From NCBI RefSeq assembly GCF_900169065.1, contig NZ_FXZB01000003.1:62001-126000 (forward strand): a stretch of DNA of 64,000 bases, read 5' to 3'. Of the stretch, positions 44,140 to 52,851 are shown one piece after another. The notes beneath the pieces are model-generated. The model worked only from the letters and a program-made list of their open reading frames with translations. It had not been told where the DNA came from and did not search any database. Source of the DNA: Brevibacterium aurantiacum (GTDB taxonomy: Bacteria > Actinomycetota > Actinomycetes > Actinomycetales > Brevibacteriaceae). The translations under genes were made by a program, and so were the position numbers. Each line of letters starts with the position of its first letter. The first letter of the stretch is position 1.

Positions 44140-44205
44140 TTCTGAGAGTTTTTTAGTGACTCACGTCACATTCGCATTCAGGGAACTGTCAAGCCACTCT
44201 CAGAA
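44140..44205. promoter_or_regulatory. Inverted CTCTCAG sites upstream of the two-component operon
   Basis: TTCTGAGAGT at 44140-44149 and its exact complement ACTCTCAGAA at 44196-44205, separated by 46 bases, end 21 bases before the response-regulator start. Paired half-sites in this place suit autoregulation by the OmpR-type regulator. Between them are TGAC/GTCA half-sites. The gap 43959-44139 shows only a GCGTTC/GAACGC hairpin near 44097-44112. Confidence 0.45.
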
Positions 44206-44225
44206 TTGAGCTTCAGACTGGATGC

Positions 44226-44981
44226 ATGACTACAGCAAACGATACCGACATCGAAGCCACACTCCTCGTTGTCGACGATGAGCCCAATATCCGCGAACTC
44301 CTCTCGACCAGCCTGCGCTTCGCAGGATTCGACGTCGTCTCGGCTGCCAACGGCGCCGAAGCTCTTCGTCTGGCCGAGCAGACCAACCCCGATCTCCTCG
44401 TCCTCGACGTGATGCTGCCGGACATGGACGGCTTCACCGTCACGCGTCGCCTCCGCCAGATCGGCATGAACGCTCCGGTCGTGTTCCTCACCGCCCGTGA
44501 TGACACCTCGGACAAGATCACCGGCCTGACCGTCGGCGGCGATGACTACGTCACGAAGCCCTTCAGCCTCGAAGAGGTCGTCGCCCGCATCCGCGCCGTG
44601 CTGCGTCGGACCCGCAGCCTCGAGGACGAAGAGAACGCCGTCATCATGGCCGGCGATCTCGAACTCGATGACGACACCCACGAGGTGCGTCGCTCGGGAA
44701 TCCTCATCGATCTCTCCCCCACCGAGTTCAAACTGCTGCGTTACCTCATGCTCAACACCAACCGTGTGCTCTCGAAGTCCCAGATCCTCGACCATGTCTG
44801 GGAATACGACTTCGGCGGCGACACCGGAATCGTCGAGTCCTACATCTCCTACCTGCGTCGCAAGATCGATGTCACACCGGAGACTGACGCCGCCGGACAC
44901 CCTGTCGAGATGGAATGGACGCCGATGATCCAGACCAAGCGCGGTGTGGGTTACATGCTGCGCACACCGGAATCCAAGTAG
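44226..44981 (+). CDS. OmpR-family response regulator (PhoP-like)
   Basis: 251 residues. Receiver domain: LLVVDDEPNIRE, phospho-Asp in VLDVMLPDMDGF, FLTARD and the Lys in YVTKPFS. The C-terminal winged helix contains LSPTEFKLLRYLMLN and YISYLRRKID. GLTVGGDDYVTKPFSLEEVVARI and the DFGGDTGIVES segment are closest to mycobacterial PhoP. First gene of an operon with the sensor kinase and the HtrA protease, like the mprA-mprB-pepD order, though the regulator itself is more PhoP-like. Confidence 0.9.
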   Translation: MTTANDTDIEATLLVVDDEPNIRELLSTSLRFAGFDVVSAANGAEALRLAEQTNPDLLVLDVMLPDMDGFTVTRRLRQIGMNAPVVFLTARDDTSDKITGLTVGGDDYVTKPFSLEEVVARIRAVLRRTRSLEDEENAVIMAGDLELDDDTHEVRRSGILIDLSPTEFKLLRYLMLNTNRVLSKSQILDHVWEYDFGGDTGIVESYISYLRRKIDVTPETDAAGHPVEMEWTPMIQTKRGVGYMLRTPESK

Positions 44982-45011
44982 TCGGACAAGCTCAGGCGCT
45001 AGATTACTTAC

Positions 45012-46880
45012 GTGGCAAAAGAATCCCGTCCCACCCGACCCGGCTTCTGGGAAGAATGGTCGCTGACCACCAAGCTGCTGGCCATCATGATGCTGCTCAT
45101 GCTGCTCGTTCTCTCCGGAACGAGCGCCTGGGTACTCGAGAACCTTCGATACAGTCTCGTCGAACGCACGGATGAGAGACTCATCAATGCTTCGGAGACG
45201 CTTGCCAAGCAGGCCTACCAGGATGTGTTCCAGCCTGCCCAGCTGCAGTCGTCTTCGTCGTCGGACAAGAACGAGTCAGCGGACTCGGACGGCAGCGACG
45301 GGTCGGATTCCTCCACCGAGACTCCCACCACCATCGATTCGAGTTCCTGGGACGAGCTCAAGACTCTGATGCCTGGTGGCTTCTACGTCCAGTTCTATGA
45401 CACGGACGGCAAGCCGCTCAGCGATCCTGTGGCTCCGGAGCCTGGTAACAGCCCGGTTCTGCCGAAGATCAACGAGTCGAAGGTCTATGCGCAGGGCGGA
45501 GAGCCATTCACCGTCCCCGGGACCACCTCGCAGTGGCGCGCTCGGGCGATGAAAGTTCAGAACACGGACGTGCTCGTTTCGATCGCTGTGCCCTTCGACC
45601 GCGAGATCGACAACATCAATGAGCGTGCTCGCAATACGATGATCGGCATCGGACTGCTGGCGCTGGCCATGGTGGCAGGAGTCGGATACTGGGCGATCAA
45701 CAACACCTTCCGGCCGCTGCGCGACATCGAGACGACCGCCTCACGGATCGCCGCCGGTGACCTGAGTCAGAGGGTGCCGACATTCCCCCGCAACACCGAA
45801 CTCGGTCGTCTGTCGGGCGCACTGAACACGATGTTGGGGCGAATCGAGGACTCCTTCGACGGACAGACGCGGTCGGAGAAGCGCATCCGCCAGTTCGTCT
45901 CCGATGCCTCGCACGAACTGCGCACACCACTGGTCACGATCCGCGGCTATGCCGAGCTCTACCGGCAGGGCGCGATCACGAAATCCGATGACATCGGAAA
46001 TGCCATGGAGCGGATGGAGTCTGAGGCCAAACGTATGGGCGTCCTGGTCGACGACCTCGTAGTGCTGGCCCGTCTCGATGAGCAGCGACCCGCTGAGATC
46101 GGTCCAGTCGACCTCCACCGGATCGCCCGCGACGCCGCCGCCGACGCAGCCGCTCAGGCCCCCGACCGTGACATCAGCTTCATCGGACTCGATGGGGAAG
46201 ACGCCCAGCCGGTGCCGATGATCAGGGGCTCGGAATCGAAGATCCGCCAGGTCGTCGTCAACCTCGCCGGCAACGCTGTCCGCCACACCCCCGAGCACAC
46301 CGCCATCGAGTTCGCCGTCGGCGTCGTCGGCGGCCGCGCCGAGGCGAGCGCGGAGTCAGCAGAGGCGTCGAACGGTCAGGACACCGAGTCCAAGACCGGT
46401 GCCAACAAGACCGGGGCGAACAAGGCTGCGGCCAAGGACAAGTCCCGCGAGCGCGGATTCGTCACCGGCGGCGTACGCATCTTCCGCCGAGGCGACTCGA
46501 ACGGCAACGATCAGAACGACGCCCAGGCGCCTGCAGGAATCGTGCCGGATATGACAGCGGCCGGGTCGATCACGGTCGACGATTCGCTGCGCGGATTCCC
46601 CAACGGACGAGTCAGGATCGAAGTTCGCGATCACGGCGATGGAATCGACCCCGAGGTTGTACCCCGGATCTTCGAGAGGTTCTACCGCCTCGACGTGTCC
46701 AGGACTCGCGATACCGGCGGGTCGGGTCTCGGGCTGTCCATCGTCAAGGCGATCGTAGAGAACCACCACGGTGCGATATCAGTGCACCAGACCCCGGGCG
46801 GCGGTGCAACGTTCCGCATCGATCTGCCCATCTCAGAAACTGAAGACAGCGCTCCGGACGCACGAAAGGACGAGCGATGA
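45012..46880 (+). CDS. Membrane sensor histidine kinase with insertion in the catalytic domain
   Basis: 622 residues. Two membrane helices (about 18-40 and 208-230) flank an extracellular sensor containing an Asp/Ser-rich stretch. HAMP, then the H box FVSDASHELRTPLVTI (about 299). The N box is VVNLAGNAVRHTPEHT (about 414) and the G boxes are EVRDHGDGID (about 537) and GGSGLGLSIVKA. Between N and G1 boxes an insertion of about 100 residues (Ala/Ser/Lys-rich with two KTGAN units) occupies a position that is normally a short hairpin. GTG start; a TAGATT lies just upstream, so the message may also start here. Confidence 0.9.
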   Translation: MAKESRPTRPGFWEEWSLTTKLLAIMMLLMLLVLSGTSAWVLENLRYSLVERTDERLINASETLAKQAYQDVFQPAQLQSSSSSDKNESADSDGSDGSDSSTETPTTIDSSSWDELKTLMPGGFYVQFYDTDGKPLSDPVAPEPGNSPVLPKINESKVYAQGGEPFTVPGTTSQWRARAMKVQNTDVLVSIAVPFDREIDNINERARNTMIGIGLLALAMVAGVGYWAINNTFRPLRDIETTASRIAAGDLSQRVPTFPRNTELGRLSGALNTMLGRIEDSFDGQTRSEKRIRQFVSDASHELRTPLVTIRGYAELYRQGAITKSDDIGNAMERMESEAKRMGVLVDDLVVLARLDEQRPAEIGPVDLHRIARDAAADAAAQAPDRDISFIGLDGEDAQPVPMIRGSESKIRQVVVNLAGNAVRHTPEHTAIEFAVGVVGGRAEASAESAEASNGQDTESKTGANKTGANKAAAKDKSRERGFVTGGVRIFRRGDSNGNDQNDAQAPAGIVPDMTAAGSITVDDSLRGFPNGRVRIEVRDHGDGIDPEVVPRIFERFYRLDVSRTRDTGGSGLGLSIVKAIVENHHGAISVHQTPGGGATFRIDLPISETEDSAPDARKDER

Positions 46881-49051
46881 GCAGCAACGACCCTAACAAT
46901 CAGGGCAACAACTCCGACTACAGGGGCCGGCACGGGGATCAGGATCACCGTACGTTCCCCACCGATGGCTCACGCGAATCCTCAGACAACCCCCGCAGCT
47001 CGGCAGCAGGATCCCAAAGCCCTGCAGACAAGTCCCGCCGTTCTGCCGAGGTCCCCCGTACCTTCCCGAACAACACGACTGGCTCGAGTGGTCCTGCGCG
47101 GGTCAGTCCTCCGGTCGCGCCATCGTCCCGTTCGAACAGTTCTGAGCAGGGCCAGACACCGTGGCAGGGTCAGGATCCCAGACAACGTCAGGCTCCGTGG
47201 CAAGGCCAGGACCCGAGGCGCAGCCAAGAGTCGGATCCCTCCCAGGTGCAGCCGACTCGTGCTCAACCCCCTGTGAACGCGTCGACCGACCACACCGCGC
47301 AATCCGGAATTCCCACCCAATCAGGGGCAGCTGGCTATCAAGGCCAACAGGGTTATCAGAATCCTCAGGGGCAGCCAGGCCAGCAGAGTCAGTCGGGACA
47401 GCAGGGCCAGCCTCCACAGGGTCCCGGCGCTGGTGCGAACCAGTCGTACGACGGCACCCAGCCCTATGGTGACACTCAGCGCTACGGCAGCACCCAGCGT
47501 TATGATCGCGGCCCAGACAACGGCGTCGGCGGTCACTCCGGCTATCCCTATCCCGGAACCGATACAACCCACGGCGCATCACAGGCTGACCCCAATTCCT
47601 CCACTGCCACGAATCCCTACGGCACGCCGTATGCGCAGGGAGCCGGGCAGCCCGGGACAGGGTCTGGCCCAGGCGCAGGTACAGCTGCGGTGGGAGCCGG
47701 TGCCGGAGCCGCAGCGGGTGCGGGTGCGGGTGCCGCGGGCGCAGCCGCCTACGGTCACATGGGCAGCCAGCAGAATCACGGCGGCTACCCCCAGACCGGT
47801 TCCGCAGGCTTCTACTCCGGCCCCGGCGGCCAAGGAGCCCCCGGCGACCCCAACGGACCCAACGGACCCGGTGGCCCCAATGGACCCGGTGGTCCAGGCC
47901 GTCCTTACGGTCCAGGACCGTACGGAGTCGAAGCACCACCTCGGCGAGAGAAGCGAGGACCGGGCTGGATCGCCACCATCGCGATCGCCGCGGTCGCAGC
48001 GCTTCTGGGCGGAGGTGCAGCCTTCGGCGGTAGCTACGCCGTCAACGCTCTCGGCGGCGAGGACTCACGCAAGGTCGCTGATCAGACCATCGAAACCCCG
48101 GATTGGACCGAGGTCGCCAAGGACACTTCCCAGAGTGTCGTCTCGATCCAGGTCGGCACAAGTGGACAGGTGCAGGGACTGGGCTCAGGCTCGATCTACG
48201 ATGACCAGGGTCACGTCATCACGAACAACCACGTGGTGGCTCCTGCCGACACACCCTCCGGCGAGATCGCTGTGACGATGAAGAACGGGGGGACGGTGAA
48301 AGCAGAGATCGTCGGCCGCGATCCCTCGACGGATATCGCCGTCATCAAACTCGACCAAGTTCCCAAGGACGCAGGTCCACTCCCCGTCGGTGACTCGAAG
48401 AAGATGAAGGTCGGAGATCCGGTGATGGCACTGGGCAATCCGCTGGGTCTTGCGGATTCGGTCACCACCGGCATCGTCTCGGCCCTCGACCGGCCGGTCT
48501 CTACGGAGAACATCGGCGAGGACGCGACCTCGCAGGAGAAGGAGATGACGATCACGAACGCCATCCAGACGGATGCGGCGATCAACCCCGGCAACTCCGG
48601 CGGTCCGCTGGTCGACGGTGATGGCAACTTCATCGGTGTGAATTCCGCTGCGGCTTCGCTGAGCCAAGCCGGCGAAGGAGGCCAGTCAGGATCGATCGGC
48701 ATCGGGTTCGCCATCCCCTCCTCGCAGGCCGTGATGATTGCCGACCAGCTCATCTCCAGCGGCAAGGCACTGCATCCGTTCCTCGGGATCACGCTGACGG
48801 ACGGACAGATCAACAGCGGCGGAGCTACCCAGGGCAGCGCGAAAGTGCAGTCTGTGCAGTCCGGGTCACCGGCAGACAAGGCGGGTTTCAAGGACGGCGA
48901 TGACATCGTGGCCGTGGGCGGAACCAAGGTCAACAATGCCATCGCTCTGCGTGCACTCGTCCGTGCGCAGCCGACGAACACCCCCGTCGACTTCACGGTC
49001 GTGCGCGGCGGTCAGGAACAGACGCTGAAGACGACATTGGTCCTGAAGTGA
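46877..49051 (+). CDS. HtrA/DegP-type membrane-anchored serine protease with PDZ domain
   Basis: 724 residues. The first 350 are disordered and rich in Gln, Gly, Pro, Ser and Tyr, cytoplasmic by topology, with collagen-like GPNGPGGP repeats (about 310-350). The membrane helix is GWIATIAIAAVAALLGGGAAF. The triad: His in ITNNHVV, Asp in DPSTDIAVI, Ser in NPGNSGGPLVDG. PDZ at the end (GSPADKAGFKDGDDIVAVGG). Overlaps the kinase gene by ATGA. Envelope protein quality control, as for PepD in mycobacteria. Confidence 0.92.
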   Translation: MSSNDPNNQGNNSDYRGRHGDQDHRTFPTDGSRESSDNPRSSAAGSQSPADKSRRSAEVPRTFPNNTTGSSGPARVSPPVAPSSRSNSSEQGQTPWQGQDPRQRQAPWQGQDPRRSQESDPSQVQPTRAQPPVNASTDHTAQSGIPTQSGAAGYQGQQGYQNPQGQPGQQSQSGQQGQPPQGPGAGANQSYDGTQPYGDTQRYGSTQRYDRGPDNGVGGHSGYPYPGTDTTHGASQADPNSSTATNPYGTPYAQGAGQPGTGSGPGAGTAAVGAGAGAAAGAGAGAAGAAAYGHMGSQQNHGGYPQTGSAGFYSGPGGQGAPGDPNGPNGPGGPNGPGGPGRPYGPGPYGVEAPPRREKRGPGWIATIAIAAVAALLGGGAAFGGSYAVNALGGEDSRKVADQTIETPDWTEVAKDTSQSVVSIQVGTSGQVQGLGSGSIYDDQGHVITNNHVVAPADTPSGEIAVTMKNGGTVKAEIVGRDPSTDIAVIKLDQVPKDAGPLPVGDSKKMKVGDPVMALGNPLGLADSVTTGIVSALDRPVSTENIGEDATSQEKEMTITNAIQTDAAINPGNSGGPLVDGDGNFIGVNSAAASLSQAGEGGQSGSIGIGFAIPSSQAVMIADQLISSGKALHPFLGITLTDGQINSGGATQGSAKVQSVQSGSPADKAGFKDGDDIVAVGGTKVNNAIALRALVRAQPTNTPVDFTVVRGGQEQTLKTTLVLK

Positions 49052-49072
49052 TGACATTGATCCCGCAGTAGA
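49033..49072. repeat. Tandem repeat duplicating the htrA gene end including its stop
   Basis: Two 20-base units, 49033-49052 and 49053-49072, agree at 14 of 20 positions. The first carries the TGA stop, and the second has TAG at the same register, as if the last codons and stop had been copied downstream. Confidence 0.65.
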
Positions 49073-49129
49073 GAATCCGTCGGACTTGAGTGCAGAACGC
49101 TGTGGATGACGATCTCACTCGGGTGCGTT

Positions 49130-49164
49130 GAGGGTGTGGACAGCCAAGCGCTATCCACACCCTC
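49130..49164 (+). terminator. Terminator of the two-component/htrA operon
   Basis: An 11-bp perfect stem (GAGGGTGTGGA 49130-49140; complement 49154-49164) with a 13-base loop, followed by TTTCTCT. It is 78 bases after the htrA stop. Confidence 0.7.
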
Positions 49165-49262
49165 TTTCTCTGGGCTTCTGCCTGCGCAGGGCAACCGCGA
49201 TGCTTAAGTGCCTATCCCGGCGCTTCGTCCCGAGCTCCGGTGTCCCATCGTTAGGAGAAGTC

Positions 49263-49550
49263 ATGAGTTTCGAAGTCGATGCCGAGCGCGTATCGTCCGC
49301 TGCCACCGCCACAGCAGGCACCTCCCGCACCCTTGTCGCGGAATCAAACACGATGCTGAGGAATCTTTTGGCCTTGCAGGAGTGTTGGAAGGGTAGTGCG
49401 GCACAGAATTTTCAGACGGTCATCAATGAGTGGGAAGGCGCACAGAAGCAGCTGCTCGAATCGTTGACCTCGATCCACGGAGCCCTGAACACCGCAGCTG
49501 CGCAGTACTCGGAGGTGGAGGCAGCGAATTCTCGGCTCTTCGCTCCGTAA
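49263..49550 (+). CDS. WXG100-family (EsxA-like) protein, orphan
   Basis: 95 residues in two helices with the turn motif WKG (CWKGSAAQNFQTVINEW), right size for an EsxA/EsxB-type protein secreted by a type VII system. AGGAGAAG sits right before the ATG. No EccC ATPase, partner WXG100 gene or effector is adjacent, so it must use a secretion system elsewhere or none. The gap after it (49551-49803) has a small CAGCC/GGCTG hairpin near 49686 and holds the pspA promoter. Confidence 0.85.
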   Translation: MSFEVDAERVSSAATATAGTSRTLVAESNTMLRNLLALQECWKGSAAQNFQTVINEWEGAQKQLLESLTSIHGALNTAAAQYSEVEAANSRLFAP

Positions 49551-49803
49551 GCGTCGAGTCATCGACATCAGCCGGCGGCACAGGTCACCGGCACCCGTCG
49601 GCGGCTCGAGTCACAGGCACACTGTGACTGCCGAATCCCACCCGGATCGTCTGTTAGAGTTCTCTGTCCGCGTCTGGCAAATTGTCAGCCTTTGTTAGTA
49701 GGCTGATAGCGATAGTTCGCGGCGGTGCTGGACGGGTTTCTCCAGGTTCGGAGACGATCGGTCTGCAGCGTCGGGTCAAGACCAATGCAGGAGTCGACTA
49801 CGG

Positions 49804-50550
49804 ATGAGCATCTTCCAAAGGATCGCGGCGATCTTTGGCGCCAAGGCCAACAAGGCACTGGACAAAGCCGAGAACCCCAATGAAACCCTCGATTATTCAT
49901 ATCAGAAGCAGCTTGAGCTGCTGCAGAAGGTACGCCGCGGTGTTGCCGATGTCGCCACCAGCCGCAAGCGCCTCGAACTGCAGATGACCCAGCTCGAACA
50001 GCAGCAGACCAAGCTCAGCGGTCAGGCCCAGAAAGCCATGGAGGTCGGCCGCGAGGACCTCGCACGTGAGGCCCTGACCCGGAAGTCGGGCCTGGACCAG
50101 CAGATCACCGATCTGCAGGGACAGCACGAAGGGCTGCAGGGCGAAGAGCAGAAGCTGACTCTGGCATCACAGCGGCTGCAGGCCAAGGTCGATGCCTTCC
50201 GCACACGGAAGGAAACGATCAAGGCCACGTACAACGCGGCAGAGGCACAGTCGAAGATCGGCGAAGCCTTCTCGGGCATTTCCGAAGAACTCGGCGACGT
50301 CGGACTCGCCGTGCAGCGTGCCGAGGACAAGACCGCTTCGCTCCAGGCACGTGCCGGTGCCGTCGATGAACTGATCGCTTCGGGTGCCCTCGAAGATGTC
50401 ACCGGTTCCTCGAAGGACGACATCAGCTCGCAGCTCGATGCGCTCTCGAGCGAGAACGACGTCGAGATGGAGCTCAACCGGATGCGTGAGTCCCTGCCGG
50501 CTTCGTCGAACAAGCAGCAGCAGTCGCTTGAAGGCGAGGACAAGCAATGA
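49804..50550 (+). CDS. pspA: PspA/IM30 phage-shock protein
   Basis: 248 residues, almost wholly coiled coil. MSIFQRIAAIFGAKANKALDK is the amphipathic membrane-binding helix and ENPNETLDYSY the start of the first long helix. ESCRT-III-like protein that coats and protects the cytoplasmic membrane. AGGAG is ten bases before the ATG. Leads the operon pspA-pspAA-htpX-pspAB. No helix-turn-helix regulator (ClgR) is adjacent, unlike mycobacteria. Confidence 0.92.
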   Translation: MSIFQRIAAIFGAKANKALDKAENPNETLDYSYQKQLELLQKVRRGVADVATSRKRLELQMTQLEQQQTKLSGQAQKAMEVGREDLAREALTRKSGLDQQITDLQGQHEGLQGEEQKLTLASQRLQAKVDAFRTRKETIKATYNAAEAQSKIGEAFSGISEELGDVGLAVQRAEDKTASLQARAGAVDELIASGALEDVTGSSKDDISSQLDALSSENDVEMELNRMRESLPASSNKQQQSLEGEDKQ

Positions 50551-50831
50551 TCATCCGCATCATGGGCGAGGGCCAGTACGACGTCGCAGACGTCGACCAG
50601 GACCTGTTGCAGAAGTATGACAACCAGGTCGAAGACGCCGTCAACGTCGGCAATGAAGAAGCCGCCAAGAACGCTCTGCAGTCCCTCCACGACTACGTCG
50701 TCGGTCACGGCAAGCCCGTCTCCGATGACTATTTGGGTTCGAGCGAGGCCGTCGTACCGTTCGTTGATGCGACCTTGCAGGAGATCACGGAGCTCCTCAC
50801 CGGTGAAGGCTTCATCCCGGATCCGACCTGA
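50547..50831 (+). CDS. pspAA: PspA-associated protein PspAA
   Basis: 94 residues. Starts with the family's MIIRIMGEGQYDV and keeps VDQDLLQKYDNQVEDAV; the acidic helical end (LGSSEAVVPFVDATLQEI) fits PspAA. Overlaps pspA by ATGA, showing coupling. Thought to partner PspA in actinobacteria and archaea. Confidence 0.87.
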   Translation: MIIRIMGEGQYDVADVDQDLLQKYDNQVEDAVNVGNEEAAKNALQSLHDYVVGHGKPVSDDYLGSSEAVVPFVDATLQEITELLTGEGFIPDPT

Positions 50832-50868
50832 TCCGCACTGCTCGATCCACATAGTTTGATATCGCTGA

Positions 50869-50907
50869 CTCCGGCCCGCTGCCTTCACCCGAGGTTGTGG
50901 GCCGGAG
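50869..50907 (+). terminator. Hairpin between pspAA and htpX
   Basis: A 9-bp perfect stem CTCCGGCCC/GGGCCGGAG (50869-50877 and 50899-50907) with a 21-base loop and no T-run, 37 bases after pspAA. Perhaps an attenuator reducing readthrough into htpX. Confidence 0.4.
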
Positions 50908-50932
50908 CTGACTTACCCAGAGAGGACCCACG

Positions 50933-51844
50933 ATGAAGAATCGCTTCGTCAAGGACAACGGACTCACCATGCGCATGGGGTGGACGATATTCCTCAATGG
51001 ACTCATCTATGTGATCCTCATCCTCGCCATCTGGTGGATGCTCGGCGGCAGCACCGGTGGCGTGATCATTGCGGTCCTCATCAGCGCCGGCGCGTTCTTC
51101 TTCCAGTGGTATTTCTCCGACAAGATCGCGATGAAGGCGATGGGTGCACGGGAGGTCTCCCCAGAGGAGGCCCCAGAGCTGCACACCATGGTCGACCGGC
51201 TCTGTCAGCTCGCCGATTCGACCAAACCGCGCGTCGCGGTGTCGAACTCAGCCATTCCCAATGCTTTCGCCACCGGCCGTTCGCCGGAGCGCTCGGTTGT
51301 GTGTGTGACACGCGGCCTGCTCGAAAAACTCGACCGTGATGAGGTCGAGGTCGTCCTCGCTCACGAACTCTCCCACGTCGCCCACCGCGATGTCACCGTC
51401 ATGACCGTCGCGGGAGTCACCGGTGTCGTGGCCGCGCTGATGATGCGCGCCGGCTACTACATGAGCTTCGGTCGCTCGAACAACAACAACGGCGGCGTTC
51501 CCGTCCAGCTGCTGTTCGTCCTTGTCGGAGCCGTCGTCTACGGCCTCTCATTCCTCCTCATCCGCAGCCTCTCGCGTTACCGCGAACTGGCCGCAGACAG
51601 AGCAGCCGCGATCCTCACCGGTGCGCCCTCGACCTTGGCCTCTGCACTGACCAAGCTCAGCGGAGATATGAGCAAGATCCCCGAGAAGGATCTGCGGGCT
51701 TCCTCTTCCGCCAATCACTTGGCGCTCATTCCCGCTGCCAGCGGCAAGGCCGCCGTCACGCAGCTCTTCTCCACTCACCCTTCCCTCGACAAGCGCCTGG
51801 AACAGCTCGCAAAGATCTCCGGGCAGCTCTCACAGCAGCAGTGA
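50933..51844 (+). CDS. htpX: HtpX membrane zinc metalloprotease
   Basis: 303 residues. Zinc site HELSH (in VLAHELSHVAHRD) and the third ligand in RELAADRAAA. Four helices: two before the catalytic part and two after it (VTVMTVAGVTGVVAALMM; LLFVLVGAVVYGLSFLLI). Removes misfolded membrane proteins. GAGAGGA seven bases upstream. It lies within the psp cluster, pointing to joint membrane-stress duty. Confidence 0.93.
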   Translation: MKNRFVKDNGLTMRMGWTIFLNGLIYVILILAIWWMLGGSTGGVIIAVLISAGAFFFQWYFSDKIAMKAMGAREVSPEEAPELHTMVDRLCQLADSTKPRVAVSNSAIPNAFATGRSPERSVVCVTRGLLEKLDRDEVEVVLAHELSHVAHRDVTVMTVAGVTGVVAALMMRAGYYMSFGRSNNNNGGVPVQLLFVLVGAVVYGLSFLLIRSLSRYRELAADRAAAILTGAPSTLASALTKLSGDMSKIPEKDLRASSSANHLALIPAASGKAAVTQLFSTHPSLDKRLEQLAKISGQLSQQQ

Positions 51845-51895
51845 CGATCACTGTGCTGACCTCAACCGCACCGACCGACATCCACTAGGAGTTTC

Positions 51896-52495
51896 ATGGG
51901 TTTCTTCGACGCGCTGTTGGGCCGTTCCAAACCGAAGCGGGCCAACCTCGACGACCTCTTCGCACTTCCTCCCGCCGCTCTGACGCTCGAAGCCGCGACC
52001 GGCTTCAAACCCACCGGCGTCGGGGCCGTGGCGTTCCGACAGGTCGAGGGTGCGGCATTTCAGACCGCTGAGTCCGAGAGCATCGCCCTCATCAGCTCCG
52101 ACCCGGCCGCGAACGTGTCACAGCGCAACGACGGTTTCGGCTACACCTGGCAGGTCGTCTCCGACACCGACGCCGAGGTGGTCAACCTCGTGACCAATCT
52201 GCACGCCGTGAACTCGGCTCTGGTCAGCCAGGGCTTCGACACGATGCTGTTGTGCTCAACCGTCTACTTCGCCAACCCGGATGGGCGCCGCCTGGCGCTT
52301 GTCTACCAGTACAAGCGCGGCACGTTCTATCCGTTCGCGCAGTCGGGCCCCAAGCAGCGCGACAACCCTCTGGAGATTCAGATCCGCGGTGTGCTGGCCA
52401 ACGAACTCCCGTTCGAAGAAGACACGTCGCGGTGGTCGGCGCTGTGGGACGCACCGGGCCTCAACGACTCACCTGAGTCGAACGCACAGCGCTGA
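51896..52495 (+). CDS. pspAB: PspA-associated protein PspAB
   Basis: 199 residues. MGFFDALLGRSKPKRANLDDLFALP at the start and VGAVAFRQVEGAAF, WQVVSDTDAEVVNLV further on are the PspAB pattern; soluble, function unknown. Found next to PspA, PspAA and HtpX in actinobacteria. TAGGAG seven bases before the ATG. Confidence 0.85.
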   Translation: MGFFDALLGRSKPKRANLDDLFALPPAALTLEAATGFKPTGVGAVAFRQVEGAAFQTAESESIALISSDPAANVSQRNDGFGYTWQVVSDTDAEVVNLVTNLHAVNSALVSQGFDTMLLCSTVYFANPDGRRLALVYQYKRGTFYPFAQSGPKQRDNPLEIQIRGVLANELPFEEDTSRWSALWDAPGLNDSPESNAQR

Positions 52496-52531
52496 GCCCC
52501 GAGCGCCCTCGAGATCAGCCAATAGGAATCA

Positions 52532-52579
52532 GACAAGGCAGAAGGGACGTCCCCGCGGGGACGTCCCTTCTGCCTTGTC
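52532..52579. terminator. 48-bp perfect palindrome acting as bidirectional terminator
   Basis: Two 24-base arms (52532-52555 and 52556-52579) are exactly complementary with no unpaired centre. It sits between the convergent pspAB and S4 genes, 37 bases after one stop and 42 before the other. This is longer and more exact than a terminator needs. Confidence 0.75.
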
Positions 52580-52620
52580 AGTACCAGTTCAGAGACCGCT
52601 GAAACGCTGGTCCCTGTGTC

Positions 52621-52851
52621 CTAGTCGGTTGCAGTGACCTCTTCGGTTGAGACCTGGATGACTTCGCCCAGGGCTTCGACCGTGTCTCCGGGACGGATCG
52701 TGGCACCTCGGCGAGTTTCGACCTCACCGTTGACCACAACTTCACCGTCGGCGATCATGTCTTTGGCCATCGCGCCGTGTTCGGCGACACCGTGGAGTTT
52801 GAGCAGCTGACCGAGTTTGATCGAATCGCCGCGAATCTCGATCGTCTCCAT
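52621..52851 (-). CDS. S4-domain RNA-binding protein (YbcJ-like)
   Basis: 76 residues: IKLGQLLKLHGVAEHGAMAKDM and IADGEVVVNGEVETRRGATIRPGD make a single S4 RNA-binding domain; the tail is short. Members bind rRNA or tRNA. Its ATG overlaps the stop of the upstream gene (ATGA), so they are translated together. Confidence 0.9.
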   Translation of the reverse strand: METIEIRGDSIKLGQLLKLHGVAEHGAMAKDMIADGEVVVNGEVETRRGATIRPGDTVEALGEVIQVSTEEVTATD

